Source of the DNA: Symsagittifera roscoffensis
Taxonomy: Eukaryota > Xenacoelomorpha > Acoela > Convolutidae
Assembly (NCBI RefSeq): GCF_963678635.1
Contig: NC_087063.1
Location: 37,712,759 to 37,776,758 of the forward strand
Length of the DNA: 64,000 bases
Direction of reading: 5' to 3'
A model generated the notes under the pieces. It had not been told where the DNA came from and searched no databases. It saw only the letters and a program-made list of their open reading frames with translations. Position 1 is the stretch's first letter; each line of letters opens with the position of its first letter. Below, one piece after another: positions 41,719 through 53,600 of this stretch. Position numbers and translations under genes: made by a program.

Positions 41719-42126
41719 TGAGTTAGGACCGAAGTGTAACTCATAGAGTAATTTCGGATAGGGTACACCGTCTGCTCGTCACGCTATCTTATTTTCGGCC
41801 GGATAGATTCGTGCAACTTCTTAGTCTAATACCGATCCTAATCTTACTCTTATACTATCTAGTCTCAGGTTGTTTAACTAGTCTCTGCTAGGCTCAATAG
41901 ATCTAGGGTATACTGGTTTATTGCGGCTGCTGAAGTGCTCGGGAGAGTCCAACTAATTTCTAAGTTAAATTCAAATCTCTCTGGTGCTGAAATTACAAGT
42001 AACTTCAGCACTTACAAATAAGTGGGTTGTTAGTTAGATGGATCATGATTGGTTAATATTAAATACTTTACATTGGTAAAACATTTAATTTATCCAATCA
42101 TAAAATGTAGTTTAGATCAGGTTCCA
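41719..42126 (-). repeat. 5' LTR of the large element
   Basis: 408 bp, identical by eye to 23,213-23,620. Its outer end (TTCCA) coincides exactly with the start of the N gap, so the flanking target site is unknown. Confidence 0.95.
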
Positions 42127-42326
42127 NNNNNNNNNNNNNNNNNNNNNNNNNNNNNNNNNNNNNNNNNNNNNNNNNNNNNNNNNNNNNNNNNNNNNNNNNN
42201 NNNNNNNNNNNNNNNNNNNNNNNNNNNNNNNNNNNNNNNNNNNNNNNNNNNNNNNNNNNNNNNNNNNNNNNNNNNNNNNNNNNNNNNNNNNNNNNNNNNN
42301 NNNNNNNNNNNNNNNNNNNNNNNNNN
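42127..42326. other. Assembly gap (200 N)
   Basis: Exactly 200 Ns, a conventional placeholder. True length and content are unknown. Reading frames spanning it are artefacts. Confidence 0.99.
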
Positions 42327-45300
42327 TTTATGCATGTCTCAGGTCTTCCCCCCACCATATTTTGATAAAAAACCAATTGCTTTTATAAATTGGTTTTTTT
42401 AAATCAAAAATATGGTGGAGGAAGACCTGAGACAAGCATGGCATAAACGTGCGTTTGAGACCCTGAAAACGCACGTTTATGCATGTCTCCTTCTTCCCCC
42501 CACCATATTTTGATTTAAAAAAAAACAAATACTTTTTTAATTGCTTTTTTAATCAAAATATGGTGGGGGAAGACCTTGAGATATGCAGAAACGTGCGTTT
42601 CAGGACCTGAAACGCACTTTTATGCATGTCTCAGGTCTTCCCCCACCATATTTTGATAAAAAACCATTTGCTTTATAATATTGGTTTTTTTTAAATCAAA
42701 ATATGGTGGGGAAAGACCTGAGACTTGCATAAACGTGCATTTCAGGGCTTGAAACACACGTTTATGCATGTCTCAGGTCTTCCCCCATCATATTTTTGAT
42801 TCAAAAAAACAAATACTTTAAAAATTGTTTTTTATTTCATCAAAATATGGTAGGAGAAGACCTGAGACATGCATAAACGTGCGTTTCAAGGCCTGAAACG
42901 CACGTTTTTGCATGTCTCAGGTTTTCCCCGACACATATTTTGATTTAAAAAACCATTTGCTTTATAAATTGGTTTTTTTTAATCAAAATATGGTGGGGAA
43001 AGACCTGAGACTTGCATATAAACGTGCATTTCATGGCTTGAAACACACTCTTATGCATGTCTCAGGTCTTCCCCACCATCATATTTTGATTCAAAAAAAA
43101 CAAATACTTTAAAAATTGTTTTTATTTCATCAAAATATGGTAGGAGAAGACCTGAGACATGCTTAAACGTGCGTTTCAAGGCCTGAAAAGCACGTTTTTG
43201 CATGTTTTAAGTTTTTCCCCCACCATATTTTGATAAAAAACATTTGCTTTATAAATTGGTTTTTTTTTAATCAAAATATGGTGGGGAACGACCTGAGACT
43301 TGCATAAACGTGCATTTCAGGGCTTGAAACACACGTTTATGCATGTCTCAGGTCTTCCCCCATCATATTTTGATTCAAAAAAACAAATACTTTAAAAATT
43401 GTTTTTATTTCATCAAAATATGGTAGGAGAAGACCTGAGACATGCATAAAACGTGCGTTTCAAGGCCTGAAACGCACGTTTTTGCATGTCTCAGTGGTTT
43501 TCCCCGACCATATTTTGATTTAAAAAAACCAAGTACTTTATAAACTACTTTTTTTTATCAAAATATTATGGGGGGAAGACCTGATACATGCATTAACGTG
43601 TGTTTCAAAGCCCTGAAATGCACGGTTTATGCATGTCTCAGGTCTTCTCGACCATATTTTGTTTTAAAAAACCAAATACATTATAAATTGGTTTTTTTAA
43701 ATCAAAATATGGTGAGGAAGACCTGAGACAAACATGCATAAACGTGCGTTTCAGGCCCTGAAACGCACGTTAATTGCATGTCTCAGATCTTCCCCCACCA
43801 TATTTTTGATTTAAAAAAACTAATATTTTATAAATTGGTTTTTTTAATCAAAATATGCTGGGGGAAGACCTGAGACATGCATAAACGTGCATTTCAGGCC
43901 CAGAAACGCACGTTTATTGCATGTCTCAGGTCTTCCCCCAACCTTATTTTGATTAAAAAAAACCGAATACTTTATAAAAATAATTTTTTAATCAAAATAC
44001 GGTGGGGGGAAGAACTGAGACATGCATTAACGTCCGTATCAGGCCCTGAAACGCACGTTTATGCATGTCTCAGGTCCTCCCCACTATATTTTTACTTAAA
44101 AAAAAACCAATTTTTTTAACAATTGCTTTTTTTATCAAAATATGGTGGGGGAAGACCTGATACATGCATGCGTTTCAGGCCCAGAAACTCACGTTTAAGC
44201 ATGTCTCAGGTCTTCCCCCACCTTATTTTGATTTAAAAAACCGAATACCTTATAAAATGGTTTTTTAATCAAAATGCGGTGGGGGGAGACTGAGACATGC
44301 ATAAAATCGCGTTTCAGGCCCTGAAAAGCACGTTTATGCATGTCTCAGGTCCTCCCCCACTATATTTTTATTTAAAAAAAAAACAATTTGTTTTATAAAT
44401 TGTTTTTTTTTAAATCAAAATATGGTGGGGGGAAGACCTGATACATGCATGCGTTTCAGGCCCAGAAACTCACGTTTAAGCATGTCTCAGGTCTTCCCCC
44501 AACCTTATTTTGATTTAAAAAACCGAATACCTTATAAAATGGTTTTTTAATCAAAATGCGGTGGGGGGAGACTGAGACATGCATAAAATCGCGTTTCAGG
44601 CCCTGAAAAGCACGTTTATGCATGTCTCAGGTCCTCCCCCACTATATTTTTATTTAAAAAAAACAATTTGTTTTATAAATTGTTTTTTTTTAAATCAAAA
44701 TATGGTGGGGGAAGACCTGATACATGCATGCGTTTCAGGCCCAGAAACGCACGTTTAAGCATGTCTGAGGTCTTCTTCCACCTTTTTTTGATTTAAAAAA
44801 ACCGAATACTTTATAAAATGGTTTTTTAATCGTAATACGGTGGTGAAAGAACTGAGACATGCATAAACGTGCGTTTCAGGCCCTGAAACGCACGTTTATG
44901 CATGTCTCAGGTCCTCCCCCACTGTATTTTTATTTTAAAAAACCAATTTTTTTTTTAATTGGTTTTTTTAATCAAAATATGGTGGGGGAAGACCTGATAC
45001 ATGCATGCGTTTCAGGCCCAGAAACGCACCTTTAAGCATGTCTCAGGTCTTCCCCCACCTTATTTTGATTTTAAAAAAACCGAATACTTTATAAAATGGT
45101 TTTTTCATCAAAATATGGTGGGGGAAGACCTGAGACATGCATAATAGTGCGTTTCAGGCCCTGAAACGCACGTTTATGCATGTCTCAGATCTTCTCCCAC
45201 CATATTTTGATTTAAAAAACCAAATACTTCATAAACTGTTTTTTTTTAAATCAAAATATGATGGGGGAAGACCTGATACATGCATTAACGTGTGTTTCAA

Positions 45301-46620
45301 GCCCTGAAATGCACGTTTATGCATGTCTCAGGTCTTCTCGACCATATTTTGTTTTAAAAAACCAAATACATTATAAATTGGTTTTTTTAAATCAAAATAT
45401 GGTGGAGGAAGACCTGAGACAAACATGCATAAACGTGCGTTTCAGGCCCTGAAACGCACGTTAATGCATGTCTCAGATCTTCCCCCACCATATTTTGATT
45501 TAAAAAAACTAATATTTTATAAATTGGTTTTTTTAATCAAAATATGCTGGGGGAAGACCTGAGACATGCATAAACGTGCATTTCAGGCCCAGAAACGCAC
45601 GTTTATGCATGTCTCAGGTCTTCCCCCACCTTATTTTGATTAAAAAAACCGAATACTTTATAAAAATAATTTTTTAATCAAAATACGGTGGGGGAAGAAC
45701 TGAGACATGCATTAACGTCCGTATCAGGCCCTGAAACGCACGTTTATGCATGTCTCAGGTCCTCCCCACTATATTTTTACTTAAAAAAAACCAATTTTTT
45801 TAACAATTGCTTTTTTTATCAAAATATGGTGGGGGAAGACCTGATACATGCATGCGTTTCAGGCCCAGAAACTCACGTTTAAGCATGTCTCAGGTCTTCC
45901 CCCACCTTATTTTGATTTAAAAAACCGAATACCTTATAAAATGGTTTTTTAATCAAAATGCGGTGGGGGGAGACTGAGACATGCATAAAATCGCGTTTCA
46001 GGCCCTGAAAAGCACGTTTATGCATGTCTCAGGTCCTCCCCCACTATATTTTTATTTAAAAAAAACAATTTGTTTTATAAATTGTTTTTTTTTTTAAATC
46101 AAAATATGGTGGGGGAAGACCTGATACATGCATGCGTTTCAGGCCCAGAAACGCACGTTTAAGCATGTCTGAGGTCTTCTTCCACCTTTTTTTGATTTAA
46201 AAAAACCGAATACTTTATAAAATGGTTTTTTAATCGTAATACGGTGGTGAAAGAACTGAGACATGCATAAACGTGCGTTTCAGGCCCTGAAACGCACGTT
46301 TATGCATGTCTCAGGTCCTCCCCCACTGTATTTTTATTTTAAAAAACCAATTTTTTTTTAAATTGGTTTTTTTTATCAAAATATGGTGGGGGAAGACCTG
46401 ATACATGCATGCGTTTCAGGCCCAGAAACGCACCTTTAAGCATGTCTCAGGTCTTCCCCCACCTTATTTTGATTTTAAAAAAACCGAATACTTTATAAAA
46501 TGGTTTTTTCATCAAAATATGGTGGGGGAAGACCTGAGACATGCATAATAGTGCGTTTCAGGCCCTGAAACGCACGTTTATGCATGTCTTAGGTCTTCTC
46601 CCGCCATATTTTGATAAATA
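42327..46620. repeat. Palindromic satellite array, about 30 units of about 145 bp
   Basis: Each unit has four parts: arm TTTATGCATGTCTCAGGTCT then TCCCCCACCATATTTTGAT, an AT-rich loop (AAAAAACCAA...TTGGTTTTTT), the reverse complement of the arm, and a short CGTGCGTTTCAGG/CCTGAAACGCACG dyad. Every unit can therefore fold on itself around two alternative centres. Units differ by 5-20%. A block of about twelve units is repeated with an offset near 1,692 bp (for example 43,583 and 45,275). No transcription or coding signal is seen, and short frames inside are artefacts. The left end is lost in the N gap. Confidence 0.95.
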
Positions 46621-46700
46621 AAACCAATTTATAAAGTATTTTATGGTTGCTATAAATGAGTTAGTTGTAGGCCTGATCGGAACTCCTGGGTCGCACCAGG
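46621..46700 (-). other. Remnant leader and PBS of a third element copy
   Basis: About 60 bp of non-satellite sequence end in GGGTCGCACCA (PBS complement, 46,688-46,698), with the same two-base spacing to the LTR as in the complete element. The rest of this copy's interior is replaced by the satellite. Confidence 0.7.
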
Positions 46701-47065
46701 TGATTTACGGTCCGGGGTGGCCTTCTCATAGAGTAATATTGGGTAGGGTGCATGTCTGTTTGTCCTGTTAACTAATTTCGGCCCGATAGGTTCGTGTAAC
46801 TCCTTAGTCTTATACCAATTCTCATCTCATCCTTTTATCCTATATTGCTTAGTCTCAAAAGATCTTGATATAAATTTGTTTATCGCGAAGCAAGAGAAGC
46901 AAAGAAAGTAACTGGTTTCAATCTTTATTATGATTTCCCTGAACGATTAAGGTTTCTGGTTTACAAATCAAGAGTAACATTTATTTATGGATCATGATTG
47001 GATAGTAAAAAATATTTCACAAGGAATTATAATTTAAAAAAATGTTTAGATTTGAACTGGTTCCA
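46701..47065 (-). repeat. Diverged 5' LTR of a third copy
   Basis: Same orientation as the LTRs at 23,213 and 41,719. It begins TGATTTACGGTCC with CTCATAGAGTAAT, includes GGCCCGATAGGTTCGTG and GGATCATGATTGG, and ends GGTTCCA. About 365 bp, clearly older than the 408-bp pair. Confidence 0.8.
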
Positions 47066-47568
47066 CTTTGAATTAGTTGAATTTAATTGATGGCTTATCG
47101 TAATGACTGTATCATCATCGATTTTTGACCAAAGTTAATCGTTTACTTTCAGACTTAGCTGCACTTTGAGTTTCATTGGCAGTTGGCTCTGTCGTACTAA
47201 TTTCGGATGTTAATCGCACGCGTCTGACGGTCAATGCCAATTCCTACCCTTCAATTTCCGAACTAATTTTTTTTAAAATTCTTTTATACTTTGGAAAGCA
47301 GTGATAAAACTCAAGTTTGGTTCAGTTCAACTTTGTTTCATTCTGCAGTACTACAAGTCACTCGCACTCAACTTCCTTGGTAGTAGTCAACTACCACCTA
47401 CTTTCGTGGTCCAAATGTAATTGTGGAAGATAATACCAATGTAATATAATTTAATTACACTTTCCGACAACGCAGTCGATTCTAATCCAGACACTGATCT
47501 GAGTAAAAGGCATAGATTGATTTTAGTATTAGATCGATTGGTTACAATTGAAAACCTATCAATTATCT
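47066..47568. other. Spacer between two oppositely oriented LTRs
   Basis: About 500 bp, with GC content locally higher than the surroundings. No gene, repeat or RNA recognised. Confidence 0.5.
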
Positions 47569-47983
47569 TGGAACCAGTTTAAAACAAGTATTTCTATTAT
47601 CCTAACAATCTTGATAAAAATCTGTAAAATACTTGAGCTAACCCATCATGTTTGAAAAATACTTGAACTAACCCATCATGATCCATAACTAACACTTACA
47701 ATAGTTTGTGAAGCTGAAACTCTCTACAGTTTCAGTCAGAACAGAATAAAATTAACTTAACAAACAATTGCTCTTCCTCAGAACAGTTCTTGATATCAAG
47801 CCACGCAAATACCAGTATAAACTAGATCTTTTGAAACTAGGAGATATAATAATAAGTTTAAGCTTGGAAAAAGTCTAAGAAGTTGCACGAATCTATCCGG
47901 CCTAAATAAAAATAGCGTGATGAACAGACGGGGTAGCTTATGTGAAATTACTCGTTGAGTGAGCCACGGCGGATTTAAACTTA
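47569..47983 (+). repeat. 5' LTR of the decayed copy
   Basis: Begins TGGAACCAGTTTAAAAC and ends GAGCCACGGCGGATTTAAAC TTA. Contains AAGTTGCACGAATCTATCC and the TGAAACTCTCTACAGTTTCA stem. Two bases separate it from the PBS. Confidence 0.85.
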
Positions 47984-47985
47984 TC

Positions 47986-48003
47986 TGGTGCAACAAAGAG
48001 TCT
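47986..48003 (+). promoter_or_regulatory. PBS of the decayed copy
   Basis: TGGTGCAACAAAGAGTCTC, a mutated form of the TGGTGCGACC site in the other copies. Confidence 0.7.
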
Positions 48004-49466
48004 CAATTAGACCTCTACCAGTTTAGGTTTAGCAAAAACAAGTAGAAAAAGATCAAACACACATCACAAAAACTTAAACAGTATTGTAAACTTAAATACC
48101 CTAACTCTCATTAAACCTAATCACTTCAACCGAGAAATCAAGCTTATACCAGATCAAAACCCGACCAACGGACCGAATTTTTACGTCTTGAAACGAAAAA
48201 GCAGACTGCGACGATTAATTCATTGTAAAATTATCAATGCAATACGTTTTCATTCACTATTATGAAATACAAAACTTGGAGAAATAATATTCATTCCAAA
48301 ACTTATATGGCTTTCATTGATGTATAAATTAGTAAAGATATAAATGAAAAACCGATTTAGATTACCCATTTATTCTGAAAAACTCGCAGTTTTTTCGAAA
48401 GTATTATAACTTTGCTTCTTTGTTTCTTCATCTAAAATATGGCGAGAATCGCTCAAAAAAATTAATCTCAAACCAATTTTAAATACTAACGTTTTCTTCA
48501 ACCTTTAACATCAAGGTTATCAAGGCTTATCCCTGTTTTAAGTAATCAAAGATAAATATTTCTTTAAACAAAATCATTTGGTTATCATTGGATTTTAACT
48601 TATAATTAATTTCAACTCATTTTAAAAATCTGATCGACAAGGCATACCTCGTTGGATTAATTAGAATAATTTTCTTCCCCATCTCTTAGTACTAATATCT
48701 AACGACCTCAAGCGTCGAATCAATCTCCAATCTTTACAAGCGGCTCAGGTTTAACTGAGGTTTTTCCAAAAACTATCAATTTTAATAAGAATAAATAGTG
48801 AAGAACTTCGTCCTTCATTTGAGCCCCTCTCCTAGGTTGACCCAATCTTAAGAAAATAGTAAATCGTAAAATAATAAGAATTAAAATCGTATCTAGCGAC
48901 CTACATTTACTCCCTAGATTTACCTGAAGCTTGCGGAATTAATATACTTTTCTCCAATCCTTGATCACATATGACAACCCTAAGTAAGATTACTTTTTTC
49001 TTATAGAACTTAACAACCCGAGAAATTGTAATTCTTTTAAAAGAATTGATTTAATCTCTCTCCAACTCGCCTACCTAGAACAATTTGTTCCTAGGAATAT
49101 AATAACCTCACAAAAAACGTAAGAACTGAAATATCAGGAAGTATAAAACTTAACTTTTGGCTTTTCCACCCATCACTCTAACACTTATGTCAAGAGATAA
49201 TTAATAAACAAACCAACAATAAAACTCCATGAATCTTCAATCCTGTAATTCCACCGCATAAACCAAAAAGTACACTAGATCAGAAAAGCAGTTAAATAGG
49301 AAGACGAAAACCACAAATCAAAATTAAAAAATTAAGTCAAAATCCTCCAGAACATGAAGCGCAGTTTCGGAAACTGACGCAACTATAAAACAAGATTTTC
49401 AAAATATTCGAGATTCAATCCACAACAAAAATGAAGCAGTGGGCAACCAAACAATTTTTTTTCAAA
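48004..49466 (+). other. Leader of the decayed copy
   Basis: About 1.4 kb without genes. It keeps the ATCAAGGCTTATCC hairpin motif (near 48,520) and ATACTTTTCTCCAATCC-type motifs that are repeated in the complete element's leader. Confidence 0.6.
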
Positions 49467-49610
49467 TCAGAAGCCACAGCAGCATCATCCATAAAAGGCA
49501 AATGCTGGAAAAAAATACATAATCGCGACCCAGTAGGACTATACAAGTGGAATCAACCAACACGCCACATTGAAAGCTATATGCTATTTGTAGTACCACA
49601 GGAAAAATGA
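49467..49610 (+). pseudogene. Remnant of the 155-aa basic ORF
   Basis: An open stretch ends LYKWNQPTRHIESYMLFVV then PQEK and TGA, aligned with the C-terminus of the 155-aa ORF. The upstream two thirds are not readable. The stop overlaps the next start as ATGA (49,607-49,610). Confidence 0.7.
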
Positions 49611-50679
49611 TTCATTGCGATGATAATTTCGACCATGACTCTATCCTTCCCTTTGTTGTTAACCTCGCTAGAAGAAAAAGAACAACTTTGCCATTATCGA
49701 ATCGTAAACTTATTCCAAAATGGAAATAGTCCAGATAAACAAGAAATTCTGAAGTAAAAAACAAAAGACAAGTACTGGTTCACTAGTTACCAGGCATCAA
49801 TAAAATAACTTCACATTACGAAATGTTTACCATTAAAAATCGACCACCGCAATCACCAAATCAACCATCACATCGAATACAAAGTGATGATATAGAACTA
49901 GATTTCTCAAAAAATTATAAAGAAAACTTTAAATACAATCAATATCAAAACTTGAACAGAGCAAACTGAACCGTCGAATTAGATGTTTTCTCCATCTTTT
50001 ATAGTTATGTTTCTATTTTAGAAAAAAACGAAGCAGTTTAGGTTTCACCACCACAAACATCTCGACACGCAATAGTAAGATGCGAAATAAACCTTTTTCA
50101 CGATTTCTAGACTCAATTCGTGAAACACCCACTGACCAACCAAAAAAGCCTAGCATGGTTCAACACAAGTTAGATCTAATTCCACAGGCAAGAAAAATTT
50201 TTAGACCACAAGCAAATTTGGTAGACAAAACAGATCATGTATAAGACCCTGATTAGTCTCTTTTACTTGTTCTATTTTTAAATGTCCGAAATGATATCTC
50301 AAATGCAGCAATTTTAACAATTTCAGTACAAATGGACTACCTAAGAGTAACTCCCCTTACAACTTACAACACACATAACGCATTTTTAAAAGAAAGAACA
50401 AGCAACAAAAGTTTAATTTCAACAGTTAGAAACGCACAAGAAACCATCATTAGAACTATAAACATAACACAAAAATATACCCAAACCCCATCACATTTTG
50501 TAAACGAAGAAGTAGACGAAACATTACTTAAATCGAGAAAAAAATATCTCTCCGATACACCAACCAATTACCACACCAAAAAAAAACACAAAACCCCATT
50601 TTCCACGAACGACCTTACAATCAACAGTCAAACAAACAGTCGTTCCACAACACTCATATATGGATTATCAAACAAATAG
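49607..50679 (+). pseudogene. Remnant of the 323-aa ORF, running into gag
   Basis: Starts MIHCDDNFDHDSILPFVVN, matching the DDDEIFPFIVD start region of the intact ORF, then breaks. It resumes at 50,332 (DYLRVTPLT) in a 115-codon frame that continues through TPSHFVNEE, which in the complete element belongs to the gag-pol frame. The two are thus in one frame here. Confidence 0.7.
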
Positions 50680-53600
50680 ATCAACAAAAGATTGTCAACC
50701 TGATGAAAAAGACACTCAACTATAAAAAAAACTTTGCTAACAATCACTTTCCACGAACGAGATATTTTCAACCTGATAAACAAAGACAAACAAATTCAAA
50801 AATTTTTTTCAAACCATAAGTTTGATAATTTCTCTGAAAATCACAATTGTAATCAAATAGCACGACAACTCTATACAAAACCAATCTCAAGTTCATAATT
50901 GAAACCAAAAGATACTAAAACCACTACCGCCTCAATTTGTAAATTTTAATGACATAACAGAAGTCCCAGACAGATGATACATAAAATTGTCCATTTTTTT
51001 CAGCAAAACAAAAACAACTCAAAAATAGGCAAATATAAAACCAACCAGACTACTCTGAAAATATAGAATCAAAACCAACAACAGTATAACAAGAATCAAC
51101 GAAAAAATCACTGGAATGATGCAGATCAACCAGAGAATGATTTTTCACCAGATATTTTTCAACCTCACATGAACTCCAGCAACTAAGACAACCACAAAAA
51201 CAATCTTCTCAATACAGATAATTCGAAAGCTCCTGAAATTCAACTAAATCATAAACACTAAGAAAGCACAGAAAGCACACATCATCACATTGGCAATCCT
51301 AACTCAAAATTTCAAGCGCCAAAAACGTTCAAGAAGACAACATAAATTACACCATCAAAAATAGCTCAAACATGAACAATGTTTACCAAAACAAAAGAAA
51401 TGAAATAAGCCGACCTTATGAAAAGTTTTGAAGTCTCCCACTTTCTTTATATAGCCGGAAAAAAAACACCAATTACCAGATCTTGAAACTGTTTTATAAT
51501 TGACTCTTTCAATCATTCTTAATTTTCCTTCATTGATTGAAATCAGCTATCTGCGCCCAAATTTATTTGACCTATTAAATTCTCCAGCAAACTAGTCACA
51601 GCACAAGGTACAATCTTAAAAACTATAGAAGAGTTCAATTATCACTTCAACCATTTCGAAAAATGGAGCGCAAAAAACTTTCACAGATTCCTTTTGAACA
51701 AATATTCCATATGACAGATTTCAAACACAATTTTGTTAGAATACCATTTATTACAAAATTTCTCCCAACAAAAATCATTATGAACAACAAATCAGAAATC
51801 AAAGATACATATACAAGAATAAAAATTACACCTTTAATATTTTTTCAACGATTAATTAAAAAAAACCCAGTTCAAAAAAATTTTACCCATTCTTTAATCA
51901 ACTCTGAAAACAATTGAAACCACCATCTGGACAAGCGAACATTTTTTCCATCAATCAACTTCATCAATACAATATGGATCAGAAAACACAAAAACTATAT
52001 TTGTCCGGCTCTGAATTAGCACCAATTCACAATTTCTTTTTTGCAACAACTTCATCCATAAAATACGCTAAAAAAAATAAATACAGATATGTATGTTTCT
52101 AATAATTCGCCATACAAAAATACAGTTCCCTCACATTTATTAGCATATTGCGAAATATTTGCAACCTCAAATCCTACACAAGAAAAAGCTTACATAGTCA
52201 ACAAAGTTTTAAAGTTATGGAAGTTTGCCAACCAACAATTTGTAAGGAAGAATCATCTATAAACAGTTTTATGAATAACTCAAAAGAAAAACGGTTTATT
52301 TAACAAAAACCCCTTATTTGAAACCAACAACAATTTTCAACAATGTTTAACCATCAACAATCTCAAACTAACCAGCAAGAATTTGAACAATTAGCAGATT
52401 TTTTGTGAAGATACCCCATGGTTTATGCTAAACCAAAAATCGATGAGGGAAAAAAACTTTCACCACGACACATTCATCAACACCGACGCAATTATGAAAA
52501 CACATCCCGCAACTAGAGATACAATACACTTAGAAGATAAAGTAACGAACTTTTAGACATCCTTAAAAAAACTAAACTATCTGACGGGTAAGCAAAGAAC
52601 AGCAACCCAAAGATAAAATATTTGTCAACCCGTTAAAAAATCCTGCTTTGAGAAGAATCGCCTAAGTTTTTGGATGCACTTTAACAAAACTGTCCATTTG
52701 ATGATTAGAAAAGCAATCGGACCAAAGAACCAATACAAGGAAAACTCAAAAACATAAACGGACTTAACTCTACCACAGCAGATTTGAATAATGCGTATAT
52801 TCAAATGCCACTAGATGAAAAATCCTGTGTCGCAACAAAACGAATTCATTACACTATTATATGGCATATCCATTGGAGCAACGTCTTTTCTGCCTTCATG
52901 GTTTTTAAACACAAATTTTAAGCAAAAAAAGTTTTTGCATATTCAGACGATGTTTTCATGCAATCACGAACAGAACAAGAAATGTTGAAATTTTTACATA
53001 AAAACAACCAGTTTTATTCAAAAAAATTAAAAAAGCGTCAATTAAATCATCTCTTTCTCGTTTGTGTGAAATTCCTTTCACATATTTTTGATGGAACTAC
53101 AATAACGCCCTTGAACTACTATCCAATCAATAGAAAAGCCAAAAACTTCATGAAATGCTGACCTTTTGATTGATTACATTTTTAAAATGCAATAACCATT
53201 TTACAACATTCTCAGACAAATGGAAATTAGTCTGAGAACATCAAAAACGAAATCGATAACCCTTCCTACTGAACAAATCTTAATTACAATCCAAGATTCA
53301 AAACAATCAATTTACGCTATGTGTGAGGCCTCCGATTTATGAACTGGTGCAGCTATTTTACAATCACATCAAGGCACCAACGAAATGAATCTAATAATAG
53401 CAAACTCAAGACTTTTTACACAAGCACGATTGAGGTTCTCCACACTCAAGAGAGAGTGTAAAGTTTTCACATAGACATTAACAGAAAAAGAAGTTTTAAA
53501 TCTTGGATTAAAACTTCCAATAGTTTTTTTTTACAGACTATGACCCATAATTTTTCTCTTTACGCAAAATTCTAACCACGGAATTTATAGACTCCAAATA

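Larger units (their letters stand above)
23213..42126 (-). mobile_element. 18.9-kb env-bearing Ty3/Gypsy-type retroelement, structurally complete
   Basis: The 408-bp LTRs at 23,213-23,620 and 41,719-42,126 show no difference I could find. Both have TG...CA ends (element sense TGGAACC...AACTCA). A PBS lies two bases inside the 5' LTR. In element order the genes are 155 aa, 323 aa, gag-pol 2,358 aa, then about 50, 76, 62, 377, 872 (envelope-like) and 601 codons, followed by a 1.6-kb 3' UTR. At 18.9 kb it is two to three times the usual length of the group. The identical LTRs imply a recent insertion, but the 5' LTR ends exactly at an assembly gap. The same gene order survives in a decayed plus-strand relative at 47,569-63,377. 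The plus-strand frames throughout are shadows. Confidence 0.9.

Noticed and set aside
23213-42126. Target-site duplication for the large element
   Set aside because: The left flank reads TTCAT but the right flank is inside the N gap, so it cannot be tested.
42049-42402. ORFs crossing the N run
   Set aside because: They consist mostly of undetermined residues, artefacts of the 200-N gap.
42912-45882. Short ORFs such as MHKRAFQAQK and MGEELRHALTSVSG
   Set aside because: They repeat with the satellite unit and are chance frames in it.
42327-46620. Repeat array as a CRISPR locus
   Set aside because: The units are contiguous tandem palindromes without unique spacers or cas genes, in clearly eukaryotic DNA.
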